From: an uncultured Prevotellaceae bacterium
GTDB taxonomy: Bacteria; Bacteroidota; Bacteroidia; Bacteroidales; Bacteroidaceae
Direction of reading: 5' to 3'
NCBI GenBank assembly: GCA_947303695.1
Contig: CAMYYX010000026.1
Location: 1-16,950 of the forward strand
Length of the DNA: 16,950 nucleotides
A program made the position numbers and the translations under genes. Positions 15,484 through 16,950 of the stretch are shown one piece after another. The first letter of the stretch is position 1. Each line of letters starts with the position of its first letter. Under the pieces are notes generated by a model that was not told where the DNA came from, did not search any database, and saw only the letters and a program-made list of their open reading frames with translations.

Positions 15484-16728
15484 TCAACGCGGAACGATCA
15501 TTAGTTGTGTTGGTTCGTGACTTATCCATTCACTATATGGATTCGTGAAGAAATGATGTCCCCATTTGTTACCGAATACCAAACCCATCGGCTGTCCGTC
15601 GCTTTCCCATATCGCCACCTTTGCCTTATACGGCCAATCCACATCATGAGATAGCTCCCCGTCATAACGAAGGATTACCTCATAGAACTGTCTGCCGTTA
15701 CATGCCCGCATTTCCGGTATCAAAACGTTGATTGAGTTAAGGGTCTGCATTCCTGTGATTTCCACATTTATCTTAGTATATGGATAGCCTTCAAGCGAAA
15801 ACATCTTCACTACCTCGAGGGCCTTGCTTCTAAGATAGTTGTTTCGTTGCGTTTCGTCCAATTGGCTGAGATGGGTCTTGGGTGTTATCTGCTTATCTCG
15901 TGCATAATGGGGACCTTCCGGGATGTAACTATTTGATTTGAACAATGGTGCGAAAAACTCTGAAACCATTACCAGTGAATCCACCCTTGCCTTGTTTTCC
16001 TGATGCACGGCTTCGCCTAGTTGGTCTAAGAACATCAGCAGCATCTGAACCTTTCCTGCTACCTGAGGTGCCCATTGTGTAACACATCTCTTGCCTATGA
16101 AAATGTCATACGTCACTCCATCCAACACCATTGGTGGCATATAATAATTCAAATCCCAACTCTCATCGTTGAACCTGATCCAAGGCTCCTCTGGTATCTT
16201 AGCTGTTTTCACGGCTCCGTCCCATAATTGTCGCAAACTCTTTGCTGCATCATCAGATATCGGTACAGAAAATCTGCTCACCTCAGGTTCCGTATAGTTA
16301 ATGGGAACATCCGAGAATTTACATTCGACGACGTTGATGGTCTCGTTACCATGAATAATAGGCTCCCCAGGAATGTCTCTTCTTGTGGCACTTATGTAAT
16401 GCATCTCGATGGAATCGTACTTTTTGTCCGTTCCCGGCATGTAGTAGACAAGAGCATGAGCTATAGAATCATATACCAAAGCCCACTCACGAAACATCGA
16501 TGGATCGTAAACAAATCCCAAGCTGGCCGTCTCTGGTACCAGCAGTCGAAATTTCTCCGTCCTGAAGTCAAGTTTACCTTCTTTCTGTACTTTATTCACA
16601 TCTTCACAAGGTACAAGCCACTCATGGATGGGTGTAGCCAAATCATTTGGATAGTCATAGTTTGTTGGGCCTTGTGCAAACGACATCGTGCTACACATCA
16701 TTACCAATAATATACCAATTGTTCTCAT
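15484..16728 (-). CDS. Hypothetical exported protein (414 aa)
   Basis: I do not recognise this protein. It opens with a clear signal peptide (MRTIGILLVMMCSTMSFAQ, cleavage after residue 18 or 19) and has no other membrane segment or lipobox, so it should be periplasmic or secreted. The mature part begins GPTNYDYPNDLATPIHEW. It is rich in aromatic and acidic residues and reads as mixed alpha/beta. A helical stretch near 225-260 (AGKVQMLLMFLDQLGEAVHQ...) is followed by a charged region and a beta-rich C-terminal part with many Trp/Tyr. No catalytic motif, repeat or sorting tail was seen. It has its own promoter and is separated from dxs by 179 nt, so it is probably its own transcription unit. 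It is an intact ORF with a signal peptide and composition like its neighbours, so it is very likely a real gene. Confidence 0.85.
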   Translation of the reverse strand: MRTIGILLVMMCSTMSFAQGPTNYDYPNDLATPIHEWLVPCEDVNKVQKEGKLDFRTEKFRLLVPETASLGFVYDPSMFREWALVYDSIAHALVYYMPGTDKKYDSIEMHYISATRRDIPGEPIIHGNETINVVECKFSDVPINYTEPEVSRFSVPISDDAAKSLRQLWDGAVKTAKIPEEPWIRFNDESWDLNYYMPPMVLDGVTYDIFIGKRCVTQWAPQVAGKVQMLLMFLDQLGEAVHQENKARVDSLVMVSEFFAPLFKSNSYIPEGPHYARDKQITPKTHLSQLDETQRNNYLRSKALEVVKMFSLEGYPYTKINVEITGMQTLNSINVLIPEMRACNGRQFYEVILRYDGELSHDVDWPYKAKVAIWESDGQPMGLVFGNKWGHHFFTNPYSEWISHEPTQLMIVPR

Positions 16729-16769
16729 AACTTTACTTATTAAATTGTTAATGACAATGTTTTCGACTG

Positions 16770-16801
16770 CAAAGTTACGGCATTAATTTAGACGAACCAA
16801 G
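16770..16801 (-). promoter_or_regulatory. Promoter of the 414-aa exported protein gene
   Basis: On the minus strand, TAACTTTG at 16777-16770 matches TAnnTTTG exactly. CTTG at 16801-16798 lies 20 nt upstream as a three-of-four -33 element. Transcription should start near 16763, about 35 nt before the ATG at 16728. Confidence 0.6.
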
Positions 16802-16805
16802 GAAA

Positions 16806-16897
16806 AGGGGTGGAAAGTTTCAAAAGACAAAAAACGTTGCTGCAAGCACTTGTGGCTATTGTTTATGCCTATTTCCCATCAAACAGAGGGGTGGAAA
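16806..16897. repeat. Pair of 11-bp direct repeats upstream of the promoter
   Basis: AGGGGTGGAAA occurs at 16806-16816 and again at 16887-16897, 81 nt apart from start to start, in an otherwise AT-rich region without an ORF. The first copy lies just upstream of the -33 element of the 414-aa gene. The copies could be regulator sites or chance. Nothing else was recognised between 16802 and 16950. Confidence 0.35.
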
Positions 16898-16950
16898 TTT
16901 ACTATTTATTGTTGTGGATGCTGTTTCTTCTTTCATTTTCTTTTCATTTT

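Noticed and set aside
16228..16710. Plus-strand ORF of 160 aa
   Set aside because: It is antisense to the signal-peptide-bearing 414-aa protein, has no promoter, and its Cys/His/Arg-rich translation looks like a shadow frame.

Overview
The window looks like a chromosomal segment of a gut- or rumen-type Bacteroidales bacterium, probably a Prevotella/Segatella relative. The basis is DNA of moderate to low GC, almost no Shine-Dalgarno sequences, Bacteroidetes-type promoters (TTTG - about 20 nt - TAnnTTTG), exported polysaccharide-active proteins, and the gene orders dnaN-exonuclease-coaBC and dxs-trkA-trkH. The genus is inferred from protein style and was not tested. All genes run on the minus strand except one small gene at 5588-5968. 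No tRNA, rRNA, CRISPR array, insertion sequence or phage gene was seen.

Left part (1-5418, minus strand, so read right to left). A replication and cofactor operon runs dnaN (sliding clamp), a DnaQ-like 3'-5' exonuclease, then phosphopantothenoylcysteine decarboxylase (coaC) and synthetase (coaB). The last two, usually one fused coaBC/dfp gene in this phylum, are here two ORFs overlapping by 8 nt in different frames. A 286-nt AT-rich gap follows. Beyond it is a short UvrA-family ATPase that lacks the UvrB-binding and insertion domains and runs off the left edge.

Middle (5419-5968). A 169-nt divergent promoter region separates dnaN from a plus-strand DUF3127 gene. This small predicted OB-fold protein has a Pro/Ala-rich linker and an acidic ...DDLPF tip that closely resembles the C-terminal interaction tip of single-stranded-DNA-binding protein.

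Right part (5969-15304, minus strand). Six genes lie head to tail with overlaps or gaps of at most 18 nt: dxs (isoprenoid precursor synthesis), trkA and trkH (potassium uptake), a ComM/YifB-type AAA+ ATPase, an exported CotH-like kinase, and an exported CE8 pectinesterase. The last two overlap by ATGA and are likely translationally coupled. The pectinesterase stop codon directly abuts the DUF3127 stop codon, with no base between them. A Bacteroidetes promoter and a 6-bp hairpin precede dxs.

Right edge (15484-16950). An unrecognised secreted protein of 414 aa has its own promoter. An 11-bp direct repeat lies further upstream.

The observations most worth checking are the CotH-pectinesterase pair, the split coaBC, the SSB-like tail of the DUF3127 protein, and the short UvrA. 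None is proven here to be a new system.
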